Shown piece after piece: positions 1 to 10,442 of a DNA stretch of 64,000 bases. The notes under the pieces were generated by a model that worked only from the letters and a program-made list of their open reading frames with translations, did not search any database and was not told the origin of the DNA. Within the stretch, counting starts at the first letter, position 1. Each line of letters opens with the position of its first letter. The DNA comes from Shinisaurus crocodilurus (Eukaryota; Chordata; Lepidosauria; Squamata; Shinisauridae): assembly GCA_021292165.1 (NCBI GenBank), contig CM037880.1, forward strand, positions 137,332,564-137,396,563, in the 5' to 3' direction. A program made the translations under genes and the position numbers.

Positions 1-272
1 TAAAATGCTACCTGAAATAAACCTTCTTGGTTTTTTACCCCACATGGTGTTTGTGGATTGCTCTGTGGTTCCAGCAACTAAATCCAGGTTACAGTCAGAA
101 AGACAAGTCCCTGAACAGAGATTCAAGTAGGATTGCTTGGCAGTCTGGTACCTTGAGATCTCTGGGGGTCTTGGGTCCTTTGGGGTAGGAAAGGGTGGGT
201 TGTGGCGGGTCAGCCAGCCCCCCCTTCCTCCACAGTACTACTAGGCTGAAACACACTTCTTTCTTTTCAAAG

Positions 273-374
273 GAAATTGCTCTTCAGCAGATAATGTCTC
301 ATATTGGTGTTGTGAAAAAAGATATGATTATTTTGGAGAAGAGTGAATTTTCAGCACTTCGAGCAGAAAATGAG
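273..374 (+). CDS. MCUR1: MCUR1 coding exon (first in window), coiled-coil region
   Basis: This is a 102-base, phase 0-0 exon encoding 34 residues ([12 protein letters not shown]... to LRAENE). A pyrimidine-rich tract and AG precede base 273, and GTAAAA follows base 374. The residues match the MCUR1/CCDC90 signature '[20 protein letters not shown]', which begins the C-terminal coiled coil facing the mitochondrial interior. An open frame extends further left to 195, but it reads through the acceptor into intron and is not coding. The exon joins in frame to 1281-1322. Confidence 0.92.
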
Positions 375-1280
375 GTAAAAATAACTCTAAAAATTCCAGA
401 CCTATTTATGCAACATACATTGAATAAATCTGTTGCTTTTTGTGATGGCTAGAAATTTGTTGTGAGTCTGCTGAGCTTCAGCCACCATCTGGAAATAAAG
501 AGAAGGATTATAGTTGTTAAAATTAGTTAATTCGCCTTTGGTTCTGCTATATGCCAGTTATCAAGCATTTTGGATTGTGTTTTTGGTCTGTTTAAAAGAG
601 GACCCATAGAAAAGCAACCATAGAATCTAGTATGTGGAGATGAATTTAACAGAAATAGCACTTTGCACTACAGAGAAAGTGAACTATGCTTAAGTCCCTT
701 TGATTTCAGTGGCATTTTGGTATGCCATCCAGCAAAAATATGGTACACCAGTTAATTCAGTTATTAATATTCCACAGTTAGATACAGCAGGCACAATCTG
801 TTAAGTGCATCTGCTATCTCGCTTAGGAAAAGCAAAACTGTGCATTGATTTTCTTGTGAAAGAAAGGCTTCTTTCTTCCCCATCATTGCATTCAAAAGGT
901 GTAAGTATTTCCCATCTATCTATTGAAAGCTCCAAAGCTACGTGGGGCGCAATCCTATACATGCTTAGACAAAAAAAGTCCTACAGCACCCAGCATGCCT
1001 CAGCCAGCCATGCTTGCTGGGGAATGCTGGGAGTTGTAGGACTTTTTTCTGTCCAAATATGCATAGGATTATGCCTTTAACTGGTTTGAACCCAATCCTT
1101 GCCATGTAGGCAGCATGTGTAGTGTAATTTAACAGTTGTTCATTGACATTGGAGACAGTAGTTCTTCGGTGACATCAGAGCAACCAAGTCCGTTGATTGT
1201 AGCTTAGGCATATGCATCACTACCTTTGTATCCTCATTTATGTAACTTTAATGCCTATTCTCCTTTTTTTTAATGCAAAG
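375..1280 (+). other. MCUR1 intron
   Basis: This is the intron between the first two visible exons (GT at 375, AG at 1279-1280). It holds one inverted-repeat element at 945-1076. No other coding or RNA signal was seen. Confidence 0.75.
945..1076. repeat. Palindromic MITE, AATCCTAT-terminus family
   Basis: This is an inverted-repeat element of about 132 bp. The left end has GGGCGCAATCCTATACATG and the right end reads GCATAGGATTATGCC. The inner arms share 'GTCCTACAGCACCCAGCATG' and its near-complement. The same family occurs at 58512-58645, where a TTA target duplication is visible, and at 58285-58404. A half copy lies at 2594-2670. Termini and TTA duplication fit a non-autonomous PIF/Harbinger element, which is an inference. 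Confidence 0.7.
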
Positions 1281-1322
1281 AAAATAAAACTTGAACTTCA
1301 GCAGCTGAAAAAGCAAGTAATG
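1281..1322 (+). CDS. MCUR1: MCUR1 coding exon, 14 residues
   Basis: This is a 42-base microexon, phase 0-0, encoding KIKLELQQLKKQVM. The acceptor is TGCAAAG before 1281 and the donor is GTAAGA at 1323. It continues the heptad pattern of the coiled coil. The residues agree with MCUR1 directly after the SALRAENE motif. It is too short for an ORF search to find. The identification rests on splice sites, frame continuity and family knowledge. Confidence 0.9.
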
Positions 1323-1400
1323 GTAAGAGACTTCATACCTGAACAATATAACTTTACTGAACATAAAATTCTATGTCTAGGCTTTCTGTAAGATGTTTTA

Positions 1401-1496
1401 AGGCTGCAATCCTATAGCCTCTTTACCTGGGAGAAGAAAACCCCATTGGATTCAGTTGGTCTTACTTCTGAGTGGACATGTATAAGATTGCACTGT
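1401..1496. repeat. Short interspersed repeat, GCTGCAATCCTAT family
   Basis: It starts AGGCTGCAATCCTATAG and ends near a complementary TATAAGATTGCA. The middle carries a 'CAGTTGGTCTTACTTCTGAG' phrase. Related copies are at 9061-9144 and 54953-55043. It is probably a small inverted-repeat element. The class is not assigned. Confidence 0.6.
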
Positions 1497-1974
1497 AAGA
1501 CTACCAGTGCTTTCTGAGAATAAACAAGTCAATAGCATTGTTAAAGGTGATAGTGCCAACTATTTGCCTACTAGTCCAGCAGGGAGTGCTACACGTGCAC
1601 AACCTTGGATACAGGGTTTTTGCTCCTGCTCGTATACAGCATCAGTCTAGAAGAGTGAGCCACATAGAAGAGTTTGTATTGCTTAAATCTTGCTGAATCA
1701 GAATGACAGTGAAATTACACACATGCTTAAGTTATGAAATGTTTTAGCAAAAATCTCCACCAGCACTTCTGTACCCATTCCATTAAAAATGCTGACATGA
1801 AAAATAGGTGTGGTCCACCATATTGCTTGGTTTGTGCCTTGGAAACTCGGTGCAATCCCCTGAGCCCCGTGGTCAGGCGGAGCATTGGGGCTTGTGCTCA
1901 TTAGAGTGAGGAGGACCGGCTTTCTGTGGTACAGAAAGCTTTGGACCCCTAAGAAGCATTCAACTCACAGAATA

Positions 1975-2195
1975 CAGTAATACCTTGGATTGCAAGTAAC
2001 TTGGTCTGAGAGCGTTTTGCAAGACAAGCAAATTTTTTAAAATTTTTTTGACATGTAACTGCTCGCCTCAAGCGGGTGTGGCGGGCCGAAATCGGCCCCG
2101 CTCACGCCTGCCAGAAACTCGCTTTGATATAAGAGTGTTTTGGATTACAAGCACGGTTCTGGAACGAATTATGCTTGCAATCCAAGGTATTACTG
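1975..2195 (+). mobile_element. TA-flanked MITE, CAGTAATACC family (copy A)
   Basis: This is a 221-bp element with termini CAGTAATACCTTGGATTGCA and the complementary GCTTGCAATCCAAGGTATTA. Both ends are flanked by TA (1973-1974 and 2196-2197), as expected for Tc1/mariner-type insertion. The CAG..TACC terminus resembles pogo/Tigger elements, which is an inference from family knowledge. No transposase frame is present. Four other copies lie at 11584, 13215, 40464 and 44212. Confidence 0.85.
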
Positions 2196-2312
2196 TACAG
2201 GAAAGCCTCTCATGCTTAGTCATGTATCATCCAGTGGCATCAGGTGAGGGGTCTCTTTTGAGACCGGCATGTGAATGAAGATAAGCCCTTAGGTGAGCTT
2301 TCCACAACTTTA

Positions 2313-2440
2313 TGCCCTCCAGATTTTTTGGACTACAACTCCCACCATTCCTGTCCTGGCCATGCTGTCTGGGGCTGATGGGAGTTGAAGTCCAAAACAT
2401 CCAGAGGGCACCAGTTAGGGGGAGGCTGCCTTAGATGTTT
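2313..2440. repeat. Inverted-repeat element, hAT-like
   Basis: Two arms face each other: 'TGCCCTCCAGATTTTTTGGA' on the left and 'TCCAAAACATCCAGAGGGCA' on the right, separated by ACTCCCA/TGGGAGT phrases. The layout matches the CCAACC/GGTTGG elements at 20454-20588 and 22708-22836. The ends are eroded and no target duplication is clear. Confidence 0.55.
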
Positions 2441-2593
2441 GTCTCTCTTTTAGTTCCCTTCTCTGTCTGCCTTGTAGTATGGCTGCTCTGCTCTTTTCAT
2501 GCTGCTCCCTTCAAACAAGTTCTCAGTGTGTTCTGTATGAAAATGGTTCTTTTAAAATTGTTGCTATTTTAGATGGAGAAAAAAGACCCTTCA

Positions 2594-2670
2594 GGGTGCA
2601 ATTCTATGCATGTATAAACAGAAATAAGTCCTACAACTCCCAGCATCCCCCAGCCAGCCGTGCTGCTTCT
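2594..2670 (+). repeat. Half copy of AATCCTAT-family MITE
   Basis: Only the left half is present, from AGGGTGCAATTCTATGCATG to 'AACTCCCAGCATCC'. The right arm is missing. It matches the left arm of 58512-58645. Confidence 0.55.
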
Positions 2671-3130
2671 TGAATGTTTTGTTGAACATTTTGTTGAAAT
2701 GTGTGGCCTGCTTATGAATTGCTTGTATGGTGGCACTGTCAGTTAATCAGAATTGTTACTGGGGTGTTAAACTAAAATGCTGCCTTGCTTAGCTGAACTA
2801 TTTACAGCAGCTGAATGAGTAAATCATTGATGGGTGTTTCTAAAGGTCAGTGGATGTAGTGTCATAGCTGCAGTAAATGTGTGTTAGCGCCTCGGAATTA
2901 TGGCAGCTAATTTCTAAAGTAAGGTGACTTTTCATCAGTAGTGTTACAGGTGTGCTTTGACTAACTGTATGGAGGTTGGAGTGTTGTGCAAACTGTCTCT
3001 TTGACCCTGATCACATGTAATGACAACCCATGGTATGGGAGTGAGCGAGTGCGCTGCCTCCCACCTGCGCGCTGTTTTTGCCTTGCATCTGGCTTAAGAA
3101 GCATTCCTAAACATTGGAAACATTGCATTC

Positions 3131-3300
3131 CTGGGTTGTTCTGCATTATGTGCAAACCTGGAACTCTGGGTTGTTGAGGGAGAAGCAACCCAGAGTTTTA
3201 ACCCATGGTTTGTTTTTGGGTTAAAATTCCAGGTTGTTTTCCCCTCCATAACCTAGAGTTCTGGGTTCACACGCCACAAGGCCTTCCTGGGTTGTTTTCT
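3131..3300. repeat. Inverted-repeat tract with CCCAGAGTT/AACTCTGGG phrases
   Basis: 'AACTCTGGGTTG' and 'CAACCCAGAGTT' face each other around 3160-3200, and 'AACCTGGAA'-like phrases are repeated on both sides. This is a MITE-like palindromic region with unclear ends. No coding content is likely. Confidence 0.4.
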
Positions 3301-3668
3301 AAACCAGATGCAAAGTGAAACCAGTGGATAGGAGGCAGCTTGCTCACTCCCCCGTGGCCTTGACCAACCAAAGAGAAGTGCCAAACTGGATGAAAGCATG
3401 CCCAGCTGTACTATACTCAAATTCTTATTGACTTGGTTTGCATGTAACAACCAACCATAGTTCTCTTTTGTCCCTCAAGATTGGGACAGCTCAGTGGGAG
3501 AAAGAGCTTGCCAGTGGCCAGGGCTGAAAAGTATTTCCAAACTTCTGGAATAACCCAGTGCAGACAATTAAGGAAAACCAAATTAATATTGCTTTACTTG
3601 TGAAACGATCGAAGAATTTGAATGTCAAGATACAGGCATTGTCTTTAGTATTGTGCAATTTTCCCTAG

Positions 3669-3740
3669 GATGAAACTTCCAAAGTTCGAACAGACAGCAT
3701 GCTAGATTTCAATCTAGAAAAGAGCAGAGTAAAGGAATTG
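3669..3740 (+). CDS. MCUR1: MCUR1 coding exon, 24 residues
   Basis: This is a 72-base, phase 0-0 exon encoding DETSKVRTDSMLDFNLEKSR followed by VKEL. The acceptor is TTTTCCCTAG and the donor is GTATGT. The segment 'LDFNLEKSRVKEL' is a strongly conserved block of the MCUR1/CCDC90 family within the coiled coil. It joins 1281-1322 and 4436-4489 without changing frame. Confidence 0.93.
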
Positions 3741-4435
3741 GTATGTATGTTTCTCTTTTATATAAAGATTGTTCAGAAACACTGCAACAGTGTTTAGTTT
3801 AGACAAAGATGTTATTTGTAATCTGTGGAGCTGCTTGTCTTAAGGATTATGTAAGTAATCTGTGTTTTAGTGTAGGGTGACACGTGGACATACTGCTAGA
3901 TTTAAAACATGCTTAGTAAGTAAAATGTTCTTCTCTCACAAATATGAAATAAAAAACAGTTAAGGCTTATTGTCGCCACAGTTTGGACTCTTCTGAGTGC
4001 TTAATGGAGATGAGAGAACTTTGTCAATATTACACTTATTCATAAGTAAACTTGTCCTCTGGCATCCTACAAAAACCACAGAGCAAGCATAGTCCAAAAG
4101 TAAACTGGAAGATATAATTACCTTCCTAGTTCGGTGGGAGTTTATAAGTATTTAGTGTAAATCTTAACTGATGGTATTTTTGGTAACAGCCAACTTGTAC
4201 TGTTGGCATGGTTGTCACATAAAAGAATGGAGAATAGAACATTTAAAGTCAGAAGCTGTTGCAGTGATACTGGAAGGTGTTAACACACACAGAGAGACCA
4301 AAACACAGTGTTAATGCAGTGATACTGGAAGGTGTTAAGAAACAAAACGAAACATGAAAAGTGCAAACAAAAGTGTTTAAAAAGAAAAAGAAAAAAGCAG
4401 GCGCTCTTTTTTACAGTGTTCCTCTTATTTTTCAG
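3741..4435 (+). other. MCUR1 intron
   Basis: This 695-base intron contains a 23-base direct duplication (GCAGTGATACTGGAAGGTGT plus TAA) at about 4261-4283 and 4316-4338. Nothing else notable was seen. Confidence 0.7.
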
Positions 4436-4489
4436 TATGCGCTTAATGAGAGAAAACTGTTGAAAATGAAAACAGAAATAGTGGAATTG
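4436..4489 (+). CDS. MCUR1: MCUR1 coding exon, 18 residues
   Basis: This is a 54-base, phase 0-0 exon encoding YALNERKLLKMKTEIVEL. The acceptor is TTATTTTTCAG and the donor is GTAAGA. It matches the family segment 'YSLNEKKLLELRTEIV' in the C-terminal coiled coil. The neighbouring exons continue the same frame. Confidence 0.92.
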
Positions 4490-7111
4490 GTAAGAACATA
4501 TGCCTTAATTGTTGTGTCAGGTTACCTCCCTGTGGGGGAGTGGTGATGAAAGCTTTTAATCTTAAGCAAAACCCTTCAGAGCCCACCTCTTGCTTTTTTC
4601 TCAGAGAGAGCATATGTACATCCTTCTCACCCTTCGAGCAGGGTTAAGAAACCTGGCTCATCTGGGACTTTCCTGGGGCAGTTTTAACTAACTCTAATGC
4701 CTAAACCTAGCCCTTCCCCTCTTCAACTGCTCCTGCTATCCCTCTTTCTCTCCTCTTCCAAAAAACACTGACTGTACTTTTTCCCCCTTTCCAAACTTGA
4801 TCCAGAATCTCTCAGCTCCTTCCCCTTCTTTTGGTGCACACAAGCCATGGGGAGTTACCTTACAAATTTCTTGCCCAAAGTCTCCTGGAACTTCCCCCTT
4901 CCTCACTGCTCTGTCTGTCCTCCGTCAAGGTGGCTGCTGCTGCTGCTGCTATTTCTGTGGGCCCTGTTGCTGCTGCTTCTTGCTCTGTCTGACATTTAAA
5001 TGCCAACATAAGGGGTGCGGGAGTACCGGACATTCAGCCACTGGCACAAGCTGCGCCTGCCCCAGCTGCGCTCATTTCCAGCCAGTTCAGTCACAGCTTG
5101 GAGTGGAGGTGGGCTCACACCGCACCCAAACCTCCACAGCTTGATCAGGATAACACTCCCCTCCGTATTTGTTGTGCATACTTACATACTCAGCCCTATT
5201 AATGCATATGGCATTTAAATATCTATGCACTGAAATAGAAATAGATCCCTGAATGTGCAAAATGACAGTTAGCTGTTGCTTATCTTTCTATATTAAATGA
5301 CTGAAAATAATAAGCAAAGGTAGCAGTGTTGGCAATTAAAAAAAAATAATCCAAAATCCATATTTGGGTAATACCTTTATTAGGCACAACTAATGGTCAC
5401 AAAATAATGTGAATGCACTGTAGAACATGAGGTTCTTCTGGATGATGTGTAAGTGAGTTCAAAATCATGAATGATACAAAACTGTTGGAAGATGAGTTTT
5501 TATGTAGAAGTCAGCCTTAAAAAATACTGTCTATTTTAGACTTTCAGAACTGAACATAAGAAAAGCCCTTAGATGTTTTCCCTTCTAATTTAGGCCTTTA
5601 CATCAGTAAGTACTGAAGTATTATACATTCCGAAGTATATTTTAACTTCCCAAATTGATATGTATCTCCAATGGCAACGAGAATGAAGACCTGACAGATC
5701 TTTGAGGACTTGGTCCATGTTGGTGAAGGGTTTAAATAACATTTGAAATAAGCCCCACTGCTCCCCTTCAAACTCTCACTCTGAAATCTGCAAAAGATCC
5801 CCTCTAAAGATGGTAATCATGTTTTGAGGTATACATGGAGAGAAGCAAATGTAATCTGGCATGCTTAATGTTTATGGTTTAGTCTCAACATGTTTACAAT
5901 TCTAACTTTTTTCTTTTTGGAAAGAATGTACCGTATAGTCTGTAAAACACCGCCATTTGTAATTCGGTAGTTCTCCCTTGCAGAGTGAGCTCTTGTGCCA
6001 TATAGGAGGAAGTAAAACTGCAGATGGTGTGTTTTAATTCTACTATGCATCTCTTGACACTTGCTCAACTTGGTAACATAAGACTGTTTTAAGCATGTGG
6101 GAAGAATGCTTGTACATTTGGGAAAATATGCCAAATTGGACTTGTTTCTGGTGATTCAGTTCTGCATGTAGGAAGCATCTATTGCTTAAGCTTTAATGTT
6201 TTAGGAACACATACAGATTCAATCCTAACTATTTTTACTCTGAAGTATATCCCATTTTATTTCAACGGAAATTACTTCCAAGTAAAAAGTACTAATTTCA
6301 CATTTTGAAAAAATGACATTACTCTCATGTGCATTCAGATTTAGGGCACAATCCTATGGGTTGTGCCCTCGATGATCATAAGCCCCCGAACTTGGAGGCT
6401 TGATGGTCATCCTATGCAGAGTGGGAGGAGCGGCGGAGGCGATCTTTGACTCCCTGTCCTCACACCCTGCTCTTTTCCCATCTACCTAGAGTGTTTTGGA
6501 CAGGGAAAGGAGGAGGCTGGAGAGGCTTCAGGATAGCCCGTATCCTGGCCTCTCCAGTCCTCCCCTCCCATCGAAATGCCCTCTTTTACCCCTCTCCGAG
6601 GTCACTTTCCCATCCTTGGAAGTCAGCCAGTGCAGTTCTTTCCACACGCTGCAAGGCAGAAGTTCTCAGATTCCCTGCTTCAAGGTCGGAGCACCGTCTC
6701 CAACCTCCAATCGGGGAATCTGAACTATCCTATGGCCCCTCAGATGCTATCTAGGAGCTATAGGATTGCTCCCTCCACTTTTAATGCTTTTTTGTACATT
6801 CTCTGAGAATACCTATTTAGATTCTATGAGGGTAGACATACAAGCTATAGAATAATTCTTAGAAGGAGTGAATTTTTAATAGCCAGGTGGAGAGTAGAGA
6901 AGCTAGAAATATATGTCTAACTGTAATAGTGGTAGACACAAGAAACTGACAGAGTATCACAGAAAATAGAAGAGTCGTCCTGGTAGTATTAGTAAGGAGA
7001 GAATTTGTGTTATGTAAAATGTTACAGTATTGCTGTTTGGAGATGTGGACCTAATTTTTAAATGGTAATGTTTAAACTAGATTGAAGCACTGCTTTTCTT
7101 TTTTTTTAAAG
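4490..7111 (+). other. MCUR1 intron, 2.6 kb
   Basis: This intron has a C/T-rich stretch with a (CTG)n-like tract at 4930-4980. The 115-residue frame there looks like chance. A possible inverted-repeat element at about 6344-6773 has AGGGCACAATCCTATGG on the left and CTATAGGATTGCTCCCT on the right. No exon with MCUR1 similarity was seen, and none is needed for frame continuity. Confidence 0.65.
6344..6773. repeat. Possible 430-bp inverted-repeat element, AATCCTAT termini
   Basis: AGGGCACAATCCTATGG at the left faces CTATAGGATTGCTCCCT at the right. These are the termini of the family seen at 58512-58645. The interior is GC-richer and unlike the short copies. No TTA duplication is present at both ends, so this may be two fragments. 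Confidence 0.4.
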
Positions 7112-7226
7112 CATGCACAACAAGATCGAGCTTTAACACAGACAGACAGGAAAATCGACACTGAAGTTGCAGGACTGAAAACAATGCTTGAATCGCACAA
7201 ACTTGACAATATTAAATATTTAGCAG
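7112..7226 (+). CDS. MCUR1: MCUR1 coding exon, end of coiled coil
   Basis: This 115-base exon enters in phase 0 and leaves one base of a split Gly codon. It encodes HAQQDRALTQTDRKIDTEVA followed by GLKTMLESHKLDNIKYLA. The acceptor is a T-tract then AAAG, and the donor is GTAAGT. The blocks 'QTDRKI.TEVAGLKTMLE' and 'HKLDNIKYLAG' are diagnostic of MCUR1. In CCDC90B the corresponding block reads differently. It leads straight into the membrane helix in the last exon. Confidence 0.95.
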
Positions 7227-7915
7227 GTAAGTAGTTCTATTTCGTGCATGTGCTTAGTCAACTGTCTTGCTTATCAGCTGTGCATGTGTATGTGTTTAAT
7301 ATTCTTTACATCCAAAGTGATGGCTTCTGGTTGCCTGCCAAGAGCTACTAATTATGTAGTGGAGGTTAATTTAGAATATGGAAACCTCTGCTTAATATCT
7401 AAATATTAGTATCTTTGCTGATGTAATGTCTAATATAGCCTGTGCATAATACTTTCTCTTCTGTTACTGGTTTGTTAGATTATATAGCTTTGTGACTTGT
7501 ATGTTTCACCACAGAAATCCAGCATTACACATTAGTATGTTTTCAAGGAAAAAATATGAATGTACATTATATATAAATGTATGCACATTGTAAATGTATA
7601 AAACCATTTGAATAAGATAAACTATATTTTTATACTTCTGGTAATTATTCTTTCAGCAGTAGTATTTTACCCAGTCTTCATTTCTTCCCATCTCTTCCCT
7701 CAAGTCCCTTTGAAATTGTTCTTTGTATTCTGGAAATGCAGATCACAGGCCATGATCTTACAAAGCATGCAAATCCCATTAGTTTTCATGATGTCTAACA
7801 AAGCACTGTTGCAGGCAGGATTCAAGTCATATGTTGAAACAGTTTTAATATTTCTGTGTTGTCAACAATTAAAATGTGTGTGTATACTTTCTTCCCTACC
7901 CTTACTTTCTTCCAG
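7227..7915 (+). other. MCUR1 last intron
   Basis: This is a 689-base AT-rich intron (GT at 7227, AG at 7914-7915). No repeat or RNA gene was recognised. The 126-residue frame at 7608-7988 crosses the acceptor in another frame and is not coding. Confidence 0.7.
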
Positions 7916-7971
7916 GTTCAGTATTTACATGCCTTACGGTAGCCCTGGGATTTTACCGTTTATGGATATAA
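7916..7971 (+). CDS. MCUR1: MCUR1 terminal coding exon, C-terminal membrane helix and stop
   Basis: This segment completes the split Gly codon, then encodes SVFTCLTVALGFYRLWI and TAA (7969-7971). The acceptor is a pyrimidine tract plus CAG before 7916. The hydrophobic run VFTCLTVALGFY is the C-terminal transmembrane helix that anchors the protein in the inner mitochondrial membrane. Ending in FYRLWI is typical of MCUR1. It lies in a different frame from the longer open frame covering the same bases. Confidence 0.95.
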
Positions 7972-8442
7972 CAAAGCATCAGTTTTAAAAAGACTTGTAC
8001 TATCTTGCCTTAAAAATGCATTTACATCTAGCTTAAATAATGTAGTATTTCTTTCAAGCAGTCACTGCCATGTTATTTATTTGTTAAACTCCAGAATGTA
8101 ACCTGAAAACTAAAGAATGTGCCTGAAAACTAATGTAATTTTCAAAATATTGATAGAAACTTGACCTGAGTCACAGGCAACTATAATTTGCACAGTCCTG
8201 TCTGCCCATCTATATATACCTTTGTGTATCTCTGGGCTATTGTAATACTAAAATGTGAAGTTATAGGGTATTTACCAGATATACCAAATATAACTCTTTA
8301 AGCTAGAAAATCTAGCCAAGTTCTAGATGTTATATGCCAAGTTCTAGATGTTATATGCCAAGTTCTAAGAGCAGAATTCAACACTAACTAAGAGGGGGGG
8401 GGAAGCTCTAATCGCCCTTAACATTAGGCAGTATCCAATAAA
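7972..8442 (+). other. MCUR1: Probable MCUR1 3' untranslated region
   Basis: This is the AT-rich stretch after the stop codon. The first AATAAA downstream is at 8437-8442 (CCAATAAAGT). No AATAAA or ATTAAA occurs earlier. The true end could lie further right; another AATAAA is near 9179. A 21-bp unit repeated about 2.5 times lies at 8316-8367. Confidence 0.4.
8316..8367 (+). repeat. Short tandem repeat, 21-bp unit x 2.5
   Basis: The unit CCAAGTTCTAGATGTTATAT plus G begins at 8316, 8337 and 8358 (partial). The copies are identical, so this is a recent slippage or small duplication inside the putative 3' UTR. Confidence 0.85.
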
Positions 8443-9246
8443 GTCATTCCACAAACACTGAAATACTGTTATTGGAGCACTATAGAATCTTTCCATTGCA
8501 CAAGTGCTTACACATTATGCTTGTACATTGCACTTGCGCAACTGGTTGTGGAAACATAACTTTAGTTGAATTCTCTTCTTGTGCACAGTTTGGAACCTAG
8601 TTTCCAGTAGCACAGCATTATTTGCGCTAGCAGAATGACACAGTTGGACACTGCCCATTGTTTGTTCAGAGCTGGAAATTATTGGGTTAAATCATATCTT
8701 GCATATTTCCTTTGTGTTGAGAAAACATTGTAAAGATTTGTTGTAACTGTGTTTTAACAGATGGGTTGCTTTCATTGTGGTCCACTGTTGTAAATTTCCA
8801 TTGAACTAAAGATATTTTATGAGCAGATGTTTTAGAAAGATCATTCTGATAAGTAAATGCCAAATGAACGGTATAGTAGAAATTGCATCCTAGCTGTTAC
8901 CTTGATAAAATATGAAGAAAACAAAGCTCAGTGAGATGCATTAGCATTAAACACTCCTTTTTAGATAGACATTGAAGACTTCTTGGTTAATCGAAGAGGG
9001 TGAACTCTGTTCAAGAATTGTGGAAAATAAGGTTTAAAAAGTTATTGGAGAGAAACTAAGGCTGACAGCACAATCCTGTGAATGCCTTCTCAAAAGTAGA
9101 TCAATGGGGCTTACTCTCAGGTAAATAGGCATAGGATTGCAGCCTATGCTAGATGTTTTTCTCTACCTCCAGGCTGACAATAAAATTAAAGCATAAGCCA
9201 AGCTTAAATACAACCCAACAGTAGGAAAACACACTTATTTTAGGAT
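8443..9246. other. Intergenic stretch after MCUR1
   Basis: There is no coding or RNA signal apart from the short repeat at 9061-9144 (AATCCTGTG and a complementary CATAGGATTGCAGCC). Confidence 0.6.
9061..9144. repeat. Short interspersed repeat, GCTGCAATCCTAT family
   Basis: It begins GCTGACAGCACAATCCTGTG and ends with CATAGGATTGCAGCC. A 'GGGGCTTACTCTCAGGTAAA' phrase lies in the middle, as in copies at 1401 and 54953. Confidence 0.55.
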
Positions 9247-9251
9247 GTGTC

Positions 9252-10087
9252 TGTAGCGGACGGGACCCCTCCTCCAACCTCACACCCTTAATGTGTACTT
9301 CACTCACTAAGTGCCACCTTGTATTGGTCACTTCAGACTTTAAGTTGTCTTCTTAAGCTGCGCTAGCCGATGATATGTCTTAGGGCTTATATGAAGCTGT
9401 TCACCCACGTTTGTTTGTCTTTATTAAGAGCAGTTGGTTTTATTTGATTTCTTGAAGTAGGGTGCCCCTCCGTTAATACTCCTTTCTTACTTTCCTGTCC
9501 ACCAGTCAGACTCTGGAGACTTAGAACTTTGAATAAAACGATTGATTTATTGTTCTAACAAAGTCTCTAAACTGATATTCAACTCAGGAACAGATAACTT
9601 GGATTTTCAACAGTTATGTTCAAGCTTGTTCCTTGCTTAAATTCAGGTTAAAGGTAGGCAGATGTTATACAGTGCTTTTTGTATCAACTTGGCTTGGTCA
9701 CTTGAAGTTACAGTATCAGAAGACCAGGGAACTTAACTGTCCCTCTCACTAGTCCAGAGCTTCACCTTCTTCCTCAGACAGAAGGTCCTTCACTCCCTAA
9801 GCGGAAACTCCTGTGAAGTGTTCTCTACTAACACCTTCACGTTTGCTTTCTCACAACTTAGTTACTAGATCTCCTGTCTGAACTCTTTTCTTCTGTACCA
9901 CCTTTCCCTACCTACTCTATTAACCTCCCATTTCCTCCCTCACTCCAACCCACTCTCTCCCTAACTCACAACCGACTCCCTTTAACTGCCAACTCCCTGG
10001 GATTCTATGCGCTCTGCTTCAACCAATCAGGGCCTCTGGAATGTTCAGGTTGGCCCTCCCCGGGCTTCTGCCTGTCACTCCGCCACA
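9252..10087 (-). mobile_element. Solo LTR of an endogenous retrovirus-like element
   Basis: The 836-bp segment begins TGTAGCGG and ends CCGCCACA, so it has TG...CA ends with imperfect inverted termini. It is flanked by a perfect 5-bp duplication GTGTC (9247-9251 and 10088-10092). Read on the minus strand it starts TGTGGCGG and carries an AATAAA near the complement of 9555, then a GT-rich tail, which favours minus orientation. No gag, pol or env remains, so it is a solo LTR left by LTR-LTR recombination. The retroviral class is not determined. Confidence 0.82.
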
Positions 10088-10175
10088 GTGTCTTGAACTG
10101 TTTTGTAACATTTACAAGTACTTTGTAGTAATGCCAGGATTGAGGAATACCACTGTCTAATCACTGATGGATTTA

Positions 10176-10440
10176 CCGCATTTTTCGCCCCATAAGACGC
10201 ACCGGACCATAAGACACACTACCGTATGGTACCCCCCCCAATTTTTTTTAAATCAGCTGTTCCGCAGGGAATCAGCTGAGAGGCGGGGATTCCCCGCCCT
10301 CCCCAGGAGTCCTCCGCTCTTCCGGACCAGCAGAGGAAAATTTTTTTTTTTACTATATTCGCTCCATAGGATGCACAGACATTTCCACCTAGGTTTTTTT
10401 GGGGGGGGGGGGAGTGCGTCTTATGGAGCGAAAAATACGG
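10176..10440. mobile_element. TA-flanked MITE, CCGTATTTTTCG family (copy a)
   Basis: It is a 265-bp element. Left end CCGCATTTTTCGCCCCATAA is complementary to right end TTATGGAGCGAAAAATACGG, and TA flanks both sides (10174-10175 and 10441-10442). A second inner CCATAAGACRCAC motif follows the left end. Related copies are at 12477, 49924 and, more distantly, 38824. There is no transposase, and frames here are low-complexity artefacts. Confidence 0.85.
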
Positions 10441-10442
10441 TA

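Larger units (their letters stand above)
1323..3668 (+). other. MCUR1 intron with several repeats
   Basis: This is a 2.3-kb intron. It holds a short repeat at 1401-1496, a TA-flanked MITE at 1975-2195, a hAT-like inverted repeat at about 2313-2440, a half MITE at 2594-2670 and an inverted-repeat tract at about 3131-3300. The small open frames here all fall in these repeats. No RNA gene was seen. Confidence 0.7.
1..8442 (+). other. MCUR1: MCUR1 gene, 3' part (partial at left edge)
   Basis: This is the gene-level extent of the left-hand gene. Six coding exons (273-374, 1281-1322, 3669-3740, 4436-4489, 7112-7226, 7916-7971) splice in one frame and end in TAA. Every inner boundary has a GT donor and an AG acceptor. 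The joined translation matches the C-terminal half of vertebrate MCUR1 (CCDC90A) as I know it. MCUR1 is an inner-mitochondrial-membrane protein that binds the calcium uniporter MCU and supports Ca2+ uptake. The paralogue CCDC90B ends differently, so MCUR1 is preferred. The first exons, with the mitochondrial targeting region, lie left of the window. The right limit is set at a possible polyadenylation signal and is uncertain. Confidence 0.9.

Noticed and set aside
195..452. 85-residue frame running into the first MCUR1 exon
   Set aside because: Residues before 273 are intron: a clear AG acceptor precedes 273 and MCUR1 homology starts exactly there. The frame also reads past the donor at 375.
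4797..5144. 115-residue frame with Cys/Gly runs
   Set aside because: It derives from a (CTG)n-like tract in an MCUR1 intron with no conserved domain.
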